Below, piece after piece: positions 12,411 through 22,936 of a stretch of DNA of 64,000 nucleotides; the stretch's first letter is position 1, and each line of letters begins with the position of its first letter. The notes under the pieces are model-generated. The model did no database searches. It was not told where the DNA came from and saw nothing but the letters and a program-made list of their open reading frames with translations. Origin of the DNA: Trichocladium uniseriatum (lineage: Eukaryota > Ascomycota > Sordariomycetes > Sordariales > Chaetomiaceae); contig WOUO01000003.1 of assembly GCA_017139535.1 (NCBI GenBank), positions 434,001-498,000 of the forward strand. Reading direction: 5' to 3'. The position numbers were made by a program, and so were the translations under genes.

Positions 12411-13322
12411 TCACTCCCACCACAGACAGCACCCGAGACCTGGCCCGTTCATGGACCCCGTGATTCTGTAGGGAGGCTTGGTGTTGATGGGCACCGGCGC
12501 TGCCTCTTCGGTGGCCTCGACCGCTTCGACCGGCTTTGACGGTGTCTGGTCGTGCCACTCCTCGGCAATCACCTTAAAGCGCACCATCTCGTTGTTGTCA
12601 AAGTACATGACCTGGTCTTCGTCTTTCCAGACCCAGAGGTTCTCGGCGGGCTCGCTGACGGGAGGTCAGCTTGTGTTTACTACTGAGGGCTGGACCAACC
12701 CCGGACACAGGAACTTACAACTCTGAGCCTTCTGGAAGCTCTGTCCAAGGGACGAAAATGTCATCGAAGAAATCGGTGGCAACTGTACGTACATTAGTTA
12801 GCTCAAGGGATGGCGAGAGGGAATAATGGCGCTAGACTGACGATTGATCCCCTCTGCTGACTGGTCGGCGATTCGTGCCGCGATGGCCTCCCCCTTGAAC
12901 GGCCGGAATACTACAAGACGGAACTCAACTGTGCCCGATATTAGTGAGAGTCATAGATGATGCTTGTCGAAACCCCTTACCATTTACATTGACCATACCG
13001 TCGCCCTGCCCGATCAGGCCTTCTGATGTCCATAGGATATCCCAAAGGCAGATACAAAGGCCAATCTTTTGTACTACCTGCATGACATGAACTTGGTTAG
13101 ACGGGCATGCAGGACACATGGCGCCCAAACACGACTTGCCTTGTTGGCATACTTGGCGTTGATGTTGTCCTCGACGGCTGCATAACTTTGTTTCCTAAAG
13201 TCATCGGGTGCGATCTGCACTAGGTCGGCTATCTTGGTCTGGCCCATCACGGGGTGTTAGTGAGGATGAAGAGGGTGGGCTTGAGGATACAGGGAGATAT
13301 GGTGACGGACCAAAATGAACAT
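12411..13322 (-). CDS. RPC25: RNA polymerase III subunit RPC25/RPC8
   Basis: Rpc25 is the Rpb7-like stalk subunit of RNA polymerase III, needed for initiation on tRNA and 5S genes. Six exons on the minus strand (13322-13311, 13238-13140, 13077-12981, 12928-12842, 12782-12719, 12654-12411) encode 200 residues. The protein starts MFILTKIADLVQIAPDDF, then has VVQKIGLCICLWDILW and EFRLVVFRPFKGEAIAARI, and the S1/OB part contains FDDIFVPWTELPEGSEFEP. The first coding exon is only 12 nt and its donor (GTCCGT) is weak, but the resulting N-terminus is the family norm. The second intron (13139-13078) uses a GC donor (AAG|GCAAGT) with a CAG acceptor, so it would be missed by GT-only gene finders. The C-terminal PVEAVEATEEAAPV stretch is less conserved. 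Confidence 0.9.
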
Positions 13323-14151
13323 GTCGTCTTTGTCCTTGAACCCTCCTGTTCTCGAATGTTCGCTCCTGAACTGCGAGCTAGATTCGAGCTTAGAAGTGGA
13401 TGAATATATTACTCGATAGAGGGAGCACCGAAAGGATGTGTGAGACGAAGTTTGAGTTAAGGTGGTTGTCGGGAGATGGAGGGTTCTGATCGGGAAAAGA
13501 ATTGCAAGTCTGAAAATAGACAGGATTTGTTCGTGTGCTTCAACTGGTGAAATGGTTGCTTATCGGTTTACAGATTGAATCTTTTGAATTACGTGAGCTG
13601 GGAGACGCGATGCCCAACTCCGTCTTAACAATGGGACGGTCCTCAAAATTCATCCCACTTCGGACCCCACGCTCAGCACCCGAGTCGCCTTTATTGCCCC
13701 TGCAAAAGATTCTGCCACACACAACCCTGTGTCGATCACTCACCGCCTGCGGTTGTTGCACCAATTGGCGCCTTCCCGCTTCCGAGTTCAGTTTCACTGG
13801 CGCCAACCTTCTTCCGTCCCAAACCAAACCCATTTCAACCACATCCAGCATACCGCCCTTTCTAACTTCCTCCTTCGTGGCTTTCTGCTTTCCCTCTCGC
13901 ATTGCATTTCTCGTGGGTAATCCGGTATTTCCACACTGAAAACCCTCCGATCTCTGTTCTACCTCCCGCTCAACAGCTGCCCCGGTTTCCGGATTCAAGT
14001 GAAGACAGGCGCCTTCCATCAGCTGTTGGGCCACCGCTAGTTCCCCCGTATTCGATCCCTGGGAGTTTACCAGGCGTATCACCCTTCCATAAATCACCGC
14101 AAGTTCTCGGCCTCGCACCTGGCCTTGTCCGGCCATCTTCGTCGACCAACC
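13323..14151. promoter_or_regulatory. Divergent promoter region, RPC25 and NUFIP1-like gene
   Basis: An 829-bp interval lies between two divergent start codons. The part near 13700-14100 is pyrimidine-rich on the + strand, as is common upstream of fungal start codons. Overlapping open frames on both strands are compositional and not protein-like. Confidence 0.5.
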
Positions 14152-16031
14152 ATGTCCTACAATTACGGACCGCCTCCGCCTCCGCCGGCTCCTGCCCCAG
14201 CGAGCAGCGCCCCAACCGGCTACCCTTCCTATGGCCCGCCTCGTGGCGGACACAGCGGCAGAGGCCGCGGAGGACACGACCGAGGCGGCTATCACCAACC
14301 GCATCCCAGCTACTCGTACGGCCAGCAACCTCAATACGGTCTTCAGAACCCGACACCCTACTCCGGTCCGCCTCCTCCCCAACCAGGCTATCCGCAACAG
14401 CAGCCGCAGCAACAGTGGCATCCCGAGCACGGCCAGCAACACCCGCAAGGTGCCCCGCTCGCTCCTCTACCCGCCCAAAACTACCATCCGAACTATGCTC
14501 CGCAAATCTATCAGCAACAGCCACCCTATGGTTCTCAACCGCCATACCCACAAGCTCCCCAGCCGCCCTACGGCCAGGGTTATCCGGCGCCGCCCCAACC
14601 TGGCCCTCCCGCCCAGCAGTGGGGTGCGCCTCAACAATCCCCTCCCAATCCCGGAACATATGGTGGAGGTGGGCGAGGCGGTCGCGGCGGTCATAACGAC
14701 CGGGGTGGACCAAAGGGCCAGCTGATGGGACCTCCCATTAGGATTGGATTTGACAACAGCAACCCCCAACCCACCCCTGCTCCAGTGAGCGCCCCATACC
14801 CATATGGCGGACCCCCTGGTCCGCCCGCACCCTATCCTGCACCGTATCAAGGCTATGCACCTCCCGCACCCTACATGCCCGTGCAGCCGCCATTTGATGG
14901 TCGTTCTGGCCACGGCCCTCGTCATCATGGCCGGGGGGGCTTTCATAGTAATTCCAGGCCTCGCAATCATTTCGGTGGCGATAAGAATCGCAACCGGGCT
15001 CAGAATAAGGGGCCGACGTCCCAGACGCCCCCTACCCAACATCAGAAGCCTGATGCTGCGTCTGCCGGCAAAAAAAAGAAGCGCAAGACCAACACTCTTG
15101 GTCTGACGCCAGGTGACGACTCGGACGAAGATGATGAGAATGAGGAAGAGCGCCTTAACGAGATGTATGGCGCTGAGGCTCCAAAGTATGTTTTTATCTT
15201 GAGATATCCACTGCGCTTATATGCTGATTATTTCCTAGCCCAAAGTCGTCGTCTGAGATCGCTTCGTGGATCGCCGAGCGGCGGGCCAGGTTCCCGACAA
15301 AGTCCAGAATCGAAGCCAAGAAGGCCGCGGCCAAGGCCCAGAATGGCGAGGCGAGCCAGAACAAGGGCACTGCCCTGGAACAAAAAGCCGAGAAGCTGAG
15401 AAAGCAGCTGGAGAAGGTCGAGTCGAGTATCAAGCGGAAACGTGAACAGCAAGATGAAGGGGACGACATGAGGGACCTCAACCTGAGCTCGTCGCCGTCG
15501 AGCGGGTCCGTCAAGTCTGACGACGAGAAGCCTGAAGTCATGTCGACTCGTCAGGACTCGAACAACATTCCTCCTCCCGCAAGGAAAGCGGATCCGACCA
15601 AGCATTGCAAGTACTACTCGACCGGAGGCACGTGTGGCAAGCGGGGCAAGTGCCGCTTCGTCCACGACCCCGCGGTCCGGGAAGCTGCCCTTCAAGAGCG
15701 CGAGATGAATGGCGGCCGCATGACGCTGCAGCAGCGTCTGATTCTGAACGACAAGGAGCAGGAGGACCTCACCATTGTGGAGACGCTCAAGTACCTTCAT
15801 GATAAAGGTGTCCTCGCTCGCAAGACATCGAGCGCTCCCGCACCCAGTGTCAAGGCCGAGGCGAGCCCGGCGGCCCAGCCTCAGCCGTCCTCAGCTCCGG
15901 TCAAGCAGGAGTCGAGCAACGGCCTACCCCCAATTCCACCTCCGGGCGTGGACGCAGACAGCATTGACACCAAGTACTCTGGCTGGAATTTGAGTGGTTT
16001 CGGCAACACAGGCGTCAGGCCGAGCGAGTAG
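14152..16031 (+). CDS. NUFIP1-domain, CCCH zinc-finger protein (snoRNP assembly type)
   Basis: Exons 14152-15185 and 15239-16031 encode 608 residues. The intron at 15186-15238 begins GTATGT and ends CTAG. Residues 1-290 are low-complexity Pro/Gln/Tyr/Gly-rich with RGG-like runs (GRGRGGHDRGG, GGGGRGGRGGH), typical of RNA-binding proteins. Residues 351-365 read EIASWIAERRARFPT, the conserved NUFIP1 core found in proteins related to yeast Rsa1, which assemble box C/D snoRNPs with Hsp90/R2TP. A coiled coil follows. A CCCH finger of spacing C-x8-C-x5-C-x3-H occupies C468, C477, C483 and H487. A lysine-rich nuclear signal (KKKKRKTN) sits near residue 310. The start at 14152 is the first ATG of the frame. 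The assignment to snoRNP assembly rests on the NUFIP1 motif. Confidence 0.88.
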
Positions 16032-16988
16032 CGTTCCTCCAGGCCCAAGCACTCACGTCGCTGGTAGCAGACGTACCGTTCCTCTCGATCTAAGCCAAAC
16101 GGATTTGGGTCTCGAAAAGAAATACCGACATTGACCGGTAAGGAGCACCATGCTTTGCTTCGACACGTCGCGAGCGAATCAGTCAGCCAGCTCGCTCGCT
16201 GTCTTGTTCGACTCACCGCTGCGGTTCTTTCCCCAGACTTTTTTCCCTGCGCGCCCAGACAGTGTCGAGGGCAGCTCCTGAGGTTTATGGGGAGTTGATC
16301 ATTGCGACTACAAGTGTTATGCTGTTCAAACTGGAATTTTCTTTTCCGTCTTCTTTTCTTATGGCGTCGCGGAGTGGTGAGCGGGATTCTTCAGGGCTCC
16401 GGAGTCGTGGTCTGAAGCCTCGCTTGGGTTGGACGGAACCTTAGTGGCAGTCCGTGCATGCAGAGATAGTTCCACCGAGATATCGGAGCAGCATATGGTA
16501 GTGTATTGTCTATTTTGAGTTTTCATCTTGTTACTGCACGAGTGCTGGTCCTCGGGTAGCCGGTTGCTGGCCCGTTGTTGTATTGTGGTTGCACAAGTGT
16601 GACCGGAGCCCCCCGCAGCTGTTTGACTGTCCTTCCTCGAGCTGTGTGTGATTTGTCTTCCTTGTCACCCCTCGAGTCCGAGCGCAGGCATAACGCGGCC
16701 TTGGATGGACCGGGCGCCTCCAACTCGATGGGGATTGCCCGGCCGTACCTAGCGTTTTAGCATGAAACCACTTGTCCTGCCTTGCGGGGAAGACTAAGCG
16801 CCTGTCCTACAGTGGCGTCCCTCCAGTACCAGACCTCGATGTGTTTGATAATGCGGCTTGGAGCACAATGACTACATAATGGGAGTCGCAGGAAACACGT
16901 GTTAACCAGGAAATACAATTATGTACCAAATAAACACTAGATTCTAAGGGTATATGACAAGTCTAAAACAAACAAGCTCTATCTGTCT
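16032..16988. other. Convergent intergenic region, no gene seen
   Basis: This 957-bp region separates two converging genes. It becomes AT-rich with TATA-like 3' processing sequences near 16880-16980. No coding region was recognised. Confidence 0.6.
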
Positions 16989-18263
16989 CTACAACTCCTG
17001 CTTCCCCCCTCTGCTCTTCCCCAAATTCGCCTTCCTCTGCTCCACCACCTTTCCCTTCAACTCATGGCTCCAATGCCCCTTATCCTTCCTATACTGATCT
17101 GCCACCCTCGCAACACGCCAGTCCCAGCACTTCTCCCCGTCACCCTCCTCTTCATTAGCCGCAGCACACTCTTTCTCCGTCGCCTGCACCTGCGTCGGCC
17201 ATTCCCCGAGTGCCGCGCCCATGTCGCCGTCGAGAAAGTTGTCGAGGAGCAGGAGCGCCGCCTTGCGCTGCGCTCCTTCCCAGTCGGGAGAGGAGAGCAA
17301 GGTCGGGGAGGTGAGGACGGGCAGGAGGTGGGAGGGCCCGGAGGCGGAGAGGAAGGCGGTGCGGATGGTGGGGGATTTGAGCAGGCCGCTTAAGAGGGAG
17401 AGGCGGGCTTTGAGGACGGTGGGGTCGTCTGTTGTTTCTGACGATGAGGTGGTAGAGATGGAGGGGTGGAAGGTGGTTTGTGCGATGGTGTGGGTGGCTT
17501 TGTTGTTGTTTTCTGAGGGGCAGGTGAAGGTGGAGAGCTGGGGCCAGTGGGTGGTGATGGAGGCGAGGGCTTTGGGGTTGTTTTGGACGGTTGAGGCGAG
17601 GGTCAGGGCCGCGAGGCGGGCGCGGGTGGATGACCCGGAACCGGAGGGGGCGCTGGCGAGGCAGAAAAGTTCCTGGACGGTGTGGTAGTCCTCGGCGATC
17701 TTGAGGCCGTAGTAGATGTCGTGCGAGATGTCCTCGAGCATCTCGAGCGCGCCGTCCACGTCGAGGCCCTTTTTGAGGATGGTCAGCGACCGGTAGAAGG
17801 CGCTGCTCTCGTCCGAGTTGGCCGGGGATGGTTCCTTGATCTTGCCGATGGGGTCGTAGGCGGGCGCGTCGGCGGGGATCTTGGGTTGTTGGTCCTCCTC
17901 GATGTCGCGCTCGACGACCACGACGGAGGAGTCCACGGGGAGGCCGGCAAGGGCCGGGTTGTCTTCGTCAGGGATGTTGATCTTGGCTTCTCTCCTCCCT
18001 GTGTTGACGTCGAGGCGGACATGTAAGCCTTTCGGGAGGTCCTGGTCTTCGTGGACGACTTGGAACTCGTCTGTTGCTTGGAAGACCTTGGGATAGCATT
18101 CTGCCAGGTTGTCGGTGTGGCAGATGAGTTCAATCTCGGCCGAGGGTGATGGTGATGGTGTGGAATCACCTGCAGCGGGTGATGATGCTGATGCGCCCAA
18201 AGCCATAAGGCTGATGAGAGTGAGGAGGTTGAGGGGTAGCATCTTTAGCCGGATCCTGGCCAT
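16989..18263 (-). CDS. SIL1: ER nucleotide exchange factor SIL1 for BiP/Kar2
   Basis: Sil1 is a lumenal Armadillo-like protein that releases ADP from the ER Hsp70 Kar2/BiP. The single-exon frame encodes 424 residues from the ATG at 18263, chosen because it places a clean signal peptide (about LPLNLLTLISLMALGASA) at the N-terminus; an in-frame upstream ATG at 18380 would add 39 residues before it. Family features are ELICHTDNLAECYPKVFQ, the segment QDLPKGLHVRLDVNTGRREA, and the helical repeat part with LTILKKGLDVDGALEMLEDI and ISHDIYYGLKIA. Two Cys of the N-terminal motif (ICHTDNLAEC) are present. The protein ends in KQEL, close to HDEL/KDEL and likely an ER-retrieval variant. It is divergent from the complex I subunit gene. 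Confidence 0.9.
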   Translation of the reverse strand: MARIRLKMLPLNLLTLISLMALGASASSPAAGDSTPSPSPSAEIELICHTDNLAECYPKVFQATDEFQVVHEDQDLPKGLHVRLDVNTGRREAKINIPDEDNPALAGLPVDSSVVVVERDIEEDQQPKIPADAPAYDPIGKIKEPSPANSDESSAFYRSLTILKKGLDVDGALEMLEDISHDIYYGLKIAEDYHTVQELFCLASAPSGSGSSTRARLAALTLASTVQNNPKALASITTHWPQLSTFTCPSENNNKATHTIAQTTFHPSISTTSSSETTDDPTVLKARLSLLSGLLKSPTIRTAFLSASGPSHLLPVLTSPTLLSSPDWEGAQRKAALLLLDNFLDGDMGAALGEWPTQVQATEKECAAANEEEGDGEKCWDWRVARVADQYRKDKGHWSHELKGKVVEQRKANLGKSRGGKQEL

Positions 18264-18953
18264 TGTGATTTGCCGGCCCGTGGTGTCCAGGAGTTGTGGT
18301 GATTGCAGTTGGGGGTGAGGAGTGAAGAGCCAAGACGGCTGAGTGAATGGAGTGAAGAGTGAAGGTGAAGAGCGGTGCAATTGTCAACAGAGATCAATTA
18401 AATATTTAGACCCCCCCAAAGAAACACCATGGCCTGTTGTCTCAGAGTTCATGCAGAGAAATACGGAATGACTCAGGGAGAGAATGTCAGAGAAAGGACA
18501 GATGGACTTTGCCTCCTTTGAGTTGTGAATTCCAGCATCAAGAAGCCCCTTGTATCTTGTACTTTACGGGGCATTTGCTGATTGGTTCTCACTTCGAGAT
18601 TGAACCCATCGCGCTTGAAACAGACGCCACAAGCGCATGCTCTTATCGAAGCTTCCAGATCACGTGATGATAACTCGCACCTCGTGCCAAGCTCGGGGCA
18701 AGCAAGCATCGTGAAGCAAGCGGCATTGGCAAATAGCTCAACATCATCGCTCGCGGCGGCTTGTCTTTTGGGACAGCACCACAACAACATCTCTCGGCCC
18801 GAGTTCTTCCCATCGGTCGCTGCTCCATAACCCCGCCAGGGTGGGGAATTCGCCAGGTCTCACCGATCCCGAAGGCGAACCCTCGACCTCGATCAATCGA
18901 CACCCTTCCGCTTTCGCCAATTGACCGCGATTGCGCCAACGACGACTTTCACC
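18264..18953. promoter_or_regulatory. Divergent promoter region, SIL1 and complex I subunit
   Basis: A 690-bp interval between two divergent starts. An AT-rich TATA-like stretch (reading TAAATATTTAA on the minus strand, about 18396-18407) lies some 135 bp upstream of the SIL1 start and is a candidate core promoter for it. Nothing else specific was recognised. Confidence 0.45.
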
Positions 18954-19732
18954 ATGTCGGCTCTCAGACAGACAGCGGCGCAGGTTGCCCGGCAAGCCCG
19001 GACAGTCCGGCCTACCGGCATCCGGAACACGAGATCGTACGCTTCGGGCCACGGCCACCACGACCACAGCCACAATGTCGAGGAACCGCTCGGGGTACGC
19101 ACCAACACATTTGTCCCGGAAGCTGCCATTGGGAGCTATCGAGAAGAGGAGGCAGATCTTGGAGCTAACGGGCTGGTATAGTTCGGCTTCTACCTGACGG
19201 GTGCTACGGTTGCCGCTTCGATGTTCGTCTACACGATTTCGCGCCCCGGCGAGAACGGCCAGGAGTCGACTGTCCACAAGTGGTTCCGGAAGCTCTCAGA
19301 CTACGGGCAGGAGTGGGAGACGAAGAACCACCTCATGACGGCAGCGCTGGAGCAGGCCGCCCATGACAGGCACCTTCTTCTCGGCGCCGAGCGCAGCAAA
19401 CACTACGAGCTGAGCTACCCCGAGTATGTCACCCCTTTCTTTGACACACGCCGGGCTTGGAGAGACGGAGAGCCAGGGCCTACCTCAAGGAGGGAATTCA
19501 TGTTGAATTGGGCCCAGTTGAGTGTTTGGCCATGGCTCTTGGCCTCGACCACGGTTCGAATTGGGACACTGCATACTGACCACGTGACAGGGTCTTTAAC
19601 CACGGCTCGCCCTTCAACGTCCCCGCCGGGCACTACGCAAACATTGACCAGGTCGTTGCCCACTACAGGCAGCAGCATCTCGACGATGAGGCGCGCAAGG
19701 CGAAGAAGCTGGCTGCTGCGGCCTCGCAGTAG
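18954..19732 (+). CDS. Probable NADH:ubiquinone oxidoreductase 17.8 kDa subunit
   Basis: This looks like the fungal accessory subunit of mitochondrial complex I known as the 17.8 kDa subunit in Neurospora. Exons 18954-19094, 19182-19423 and 19591-19732 give 174 residues. The N-terminus is an Arg-rich presequence (MSALRQTAAQVARQAR) followed by a His-rich segment (GHGHHDHSHN). A single membrane span is near residues 48-66 (FGFYLTGATVAASMFVYTI). The tail contains VHKWFRKLSDYGQEWE and an Ala/Lys-rich C-terminus. Intron 1 starts GTACGC with an AGCTAAC branch point; intron 2 starts GTATGT with ACTGAC and is 167 nt, long for this window. The subunit name is from recall of the family, so moderately confident. 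Confidence 0.8.
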
Positions 19733-20056
19733 AAAACATGCTGCGGTTGGCTCTTCTTTCTTGTGTCGATAATACCCACTTGCTGTGGCACATGTACCCT
19801 AGCTGTACGCATGGTAACCTTACCTTAGACGCCGAGGCAACCTATCGTCCTGCCCCAACCAAACGTTCCTTCCTGAAACCTTTCATAGACAACGCCGTGT
19901 TTCTTTTGATTTCTACCATCGTCCAGCCACGCAGATCGCTTCCCTGCGGCCTGTTCCCGTTTTCAATTCCGATGATACATTGAATTCTGAGCTGATGCAC
20001 GAACCACCTATCATTCGATTGTCACCAAACGTCCGAGAGTGTAGCTGACCCCAGGA
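19733..20056. other. Short intergenic region before the SET gene
   Basis: This 324-bp interval holds the 3' flank of the complex I gene and the promoter of the SET-domain gene. No other feature was recognised. Confidence 0.5.
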
Positions 20057-21163
20057 ATGGCTCCGGGGACCGTCGTGAACGAAGTCTTTGACGCATCAAA
20101 ACAAGCCAAGGCATGTCATTCAAATAAGGTTCCTGTTTCCTTGGTTCATTGTCACTTTAACGAGTTCAATTGGCCCGGTACCCCACGTCGACTGACCCCC
20201 ACCTTCCGGCAGGCCCCATCCAAGTTCCTCAGTAGCGCTCCGCAAGATGCCCCGGCCATTTATGTCGCCTTCGTCAGCCCCGCCGTAGGCTACGGCCTCT
20301 TCGCCGCCCGGGACTTTGCCGCGGATGAGTTCATCTTCCACGAGGCGCCGCTCATGAAGGCCCTCTTCAACGAGAAATTCTCAGCCGACAAGAACCTCAT
20401 GCAAAGCCAAGTATCCGCCTACCGCACCGCCCTCTCCACCAACCGCGACGTAACCGCCCTCGCCTTCCCCGTCCTGGCCGCGCGCTTCGGCATCCCCCCG
20501 CCCACCTACGACGAAACCACCGACACGATCCTGACTACCCACCTCGGCCGCAACCTCGTCCACGGCCGCTTCGCCGGCTCCACCATCACCCGCGAGCAGT
20601 ACAACTCGTACACGGCCCAGCTGCCCCTAGCCACCGCCGACGGCCCGTCCGAGGCCGACGCCCGCGCCGCCTGCCTCGACTTCTTCAAGCACTACGCCTT
20701 CAAGGTGCCCAACCCCCGCGGCGGCGGCAGCGCGACGGGGCCCACCCTCGTCGCTGCTACCCACGAAGCTTGTGTCTACCTGCTGGGCTCCCTCATCAAC
20801 CACTGCTGCACGCCGGTGTCATCCGCAACGACCAACCTCGCCACCGCCATCTCCCTTACTAACAGGCACAAGTCTAAACTCGGTACTAATAGTAGTCATA
20901 ATAACACGACTAATGATCAAGATGATGATGGTGATCACGCCAGCGCCGGCAGCGGTCCAAACTGCTCCTGGCGCATCGGTCCCTCGGGTCTGGCGCACTT
21001 TGTCAAGCCCCGTCATATCTGCGTCCAGGCGCGGCGGCCGATCCGGGCCGGGGAGCAGCTGACGTGGGACTATGGCAAGCGTGAGAAGGGCTTCGTTTGC
21101 GAGTGCGACACGTGCCGTGACGGTTTCCTGGCCGGTCTGAGCTACCACTGCTGCGTGATGTGA
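20057..21163 (+). CDS. SET-domain protein with split SET core
   Basis: The frame encodes 368 residues with a SET-domain arrangement typical of putative protein lysine methyltransferases. SET-N is at about residues 75-95 (VGYGLFAARDFAADEFIFHE). The catalytic pseudoknot includes SLINHCCTP (about 249-257), PNCSWRIG, and ICVQARRPIRAGEQLTWDYG, followed by a post-SET-like CECDTC. Between NHCC and PNC lies a 47-residue low-complexity insert rich in Asn, Thr and Asp. The DNA of this insert is visibly AT-richer than its surroundings and contains GT...CTAAT...CAG elements, so it may be an intron (for example 20819 to about 20952, in frame) rather than translated. Between SET-N and SET-C is a long helical insert as in SMYD-like enzymes. 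Substrate is unknown. The N-terminal 50 residues are weakly supported. Confidence 0.78.
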   Translation: MAPGTVVNEVFDASKQAKACHSNKVPVSLVHCHFNEFNWPGTPRRLTPTFRQAPSKFLSSAPQDAPAIYVAFVSPAVGYGLFAARDFAADEFIFHEAPLMKALFNEKFSADKNLMQSQVSAYRTALSTNRDVTALAFPVLAARFGIPPPTYDETTDTILTTHLGRNLVHGRFAGSTITREQYNSYTAQLPLATADGPSEADARAACLDFFKHYAFKVPNPRGGGSATGPTLVAATHEACVYLLGSLINHCCTPVSSATTNLATAISLTNRHKSKLGTNSSHNNTTNDQDDDGDHASAGSGPNCSWRIGPSGLAHFVKPRHICVQARRPIRAGEQLTWDYGKREKGFVCECDTCRDGFLAGLSYHCCVM

Positions 21164-21516
21164 GGGGCGGGTTATGATCGGAGGGGTTCGTTTGAGTCGA
21201 GGTCGGCGGGATGAGGTGATGGTGCGCGGTTTGGCTCAGGGGAGGCGTCTTGGTTTGTCACGGTTCAAGGTTATGGGAGTCAGCATTTAGCATTGGTTTG
21301 AATCGGTATCATGGTATCAAGTTATTCCCCGAAATTCCGCCAGATCGTTTGGCCTGGAATGCAGCACTCGAATTGCTCTTTTGTACTACTATCTCGTGAT
21401 CCTTCCAAGATAGCGAAGGCATTGCCCCATCAAACAATGCCCATGAGCAGAACCGTGTCCCGTTTCGCCGAATCCATGACTGACTGAATGCAAGAACCAC
21501 CCAAATCCCATAGCCC
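21164..21516. other. Convergent intergenic region
   Basis: This 353-bp interval lies between two converging stop codons and shows only 3'-flank-like sequence. Confidence 0.55.
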
Positions 21517-22393
21517 TTACTTCAGAGGAATGAAACGAGAAGAGTGAGTGGCACCGATACCGGGCCTACCGTGCTTGACGGGCTTGCTGTGGGTGCGTTA
21601 GCGGTCTGATTCCTGTGCTGAAGGGTCCTGCTGGCCCCCAAAAAAGGGTCAAGACGAAAGAAGCTGGGTGACGTACTATGAGATCGAGAACTCGCCGAGG
21701 TAGTGGCCAACCATCTCAGGCTTGATCTCCACCTGGTTGAACTCCTTGCCGGAGTAGATGCCGACAACGCTGCCGATCATCTCGGGGACGACAATCATGT
21801 CACGGAGGTGCGTCTTGACGAGGTCGGGCTTCTCGTTGGGCTTGGCCTCCTGCTTGGCCTTGCGGAGCTTCTTGATCAGGCCCATGGGGCGACGCTTCAG
21901 GCCACGGTTGATCTTTCTGCGGGCACGGGCGTGGACAACATCGCGGAGCTCATCGGAGCCGAGGTCGAGGAGACTGTGTGCAGACGGCCGTGTCAGCGCC
22001 TTGTTGCCCTTCTAACAGCTTTGACCAGTTCCCTTCCAGCCAAAATCCTCCTCCTTCCCCTCATCCTCCTCTTGCAGTCGGTACCACATTTCGCAAGCAC
22101 CTGTCGATCCAGCCGGTTCCAGGGAGTAGTGGTGCAGGGGGGGATCGGGGAGGGCACCTACGCCTCGAGGTCGATACCGCGGTACGAGAACTTGCGGAAG
22201 GTTCTCTTCTTCTTCAGCTCAGCCGCCTCCTCGGCATTCTACAAATTTCACTATTAGCTCGATTGCCCGTCTAACGCTTGAGAGGTCTCGATGCAATCTC
22301 GGAAAGTCGGTGCTCATCGATTGCGACCAAAGCGAAAAGGAACTCGTGGCAGGAACAGAAAAAGGAGGGACGTACGTATCCGCTGTCAGCCAT
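21517..22393 (-). CDS. RPS15: 40S ribosomal protein S15 (uS19)
   Basis: uS19 sits in the head of the small ribosomal subunit near the decoding site. Four exons (22393-22376, 22238-22162, 21973-21677, 21586-21517) encode 153 residues, the usual eukaryotic length. The first coding exon is 18 nt (MADSGY). Conserved segments are KKRTFRKFSYRGIDLEALLD, RKINRGLKRRPMGLIKKLRK, KTHLRDMIVVPEMIGSVVGI and GHYLGEFSISYKPVKHGRPG, and the protein ends SSRFIPLK. The intron inside codon 131 would otherwise create an immediate stop (TCA TAG). Intron 2 is 188 nt, longer than the others, a usual trait of fungal ribosomal protein genes. Confidence 0.97.
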
Positions 22394-22936
22394 GTTTGCG
22401 GATTGGTGATGATCACGGTTTCGCTGTTCGATAGTGCTGCGTATCGAAGAGCGAAATTCTCGTTGTCGCGATGATGGGGTGGATTTGATGCGGGCGGTTT
22501 CGCTGGCTGCGCAGTGGATGGGGCGCTTCCGGCCTGGGGCTCCACTCGCAAAATTCGTAGGGTTCTGTGCCCTCGCAAACCTCTCTGGGCTGTGATTGGG
22601 GTTGGCGACAGGGGTTGTGGCTCGGTTGTGGCTGATGAGATTAGATAAGCCAAGCATTTTGCGTGCTCCGCTCTTCCGGACCCCTGCTTCAAGCTCTCCT
22701 TCATCGTTCGAAGCTGCCGAGATTCAACGACCTCGTCTTCATCCACGGCCACTCGTTCCATCTCACTTCACGATCACATAGGCTCAAGTTATGTCATGTT
22801 GCGCATCTCAAAATCTTGCTATCCTGAATTGTTTATTTACAGTTCCACACGCAGTTCCCTCTTCCATGCTACGTATCTCATCTTCTCTTATCCTCTCTCC
22901 CCTTGCCAACATGTCATCACATCATCACCCATCGGC
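22394..22936. promoter_or_regulatory. RPS15 promoter and GH53 3' flank
   Basis: This 543-bp interval contains the upstream region of RPS15 (right of 22393 on the minus strand) and the 3' end of the galactanase gene. No distinct regulatory site was recognised. Confidence 0.45.

Noticed and set aside
13540..14448. Overlapping 250-300 residue frames on the minus strand around the NUFIP1-like gene start
   Set aside because: They lie opposite a Pro/Gln-rich coding region and promoter and show only compositional runs.
18264..18380. Upstream ATG of SIL1 at 18380
   Set aside because: It would bury the signal peptide behind 39 Pro/Ser/Thr-rich residues; the ATG at 18263 fits an ER protein.
19550..19568. 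GGTTCGAATT resembling a tRNA B box
   Set aside because: No cloverleaf or A box around it; it lies in an intron of the complex I subunit gene.
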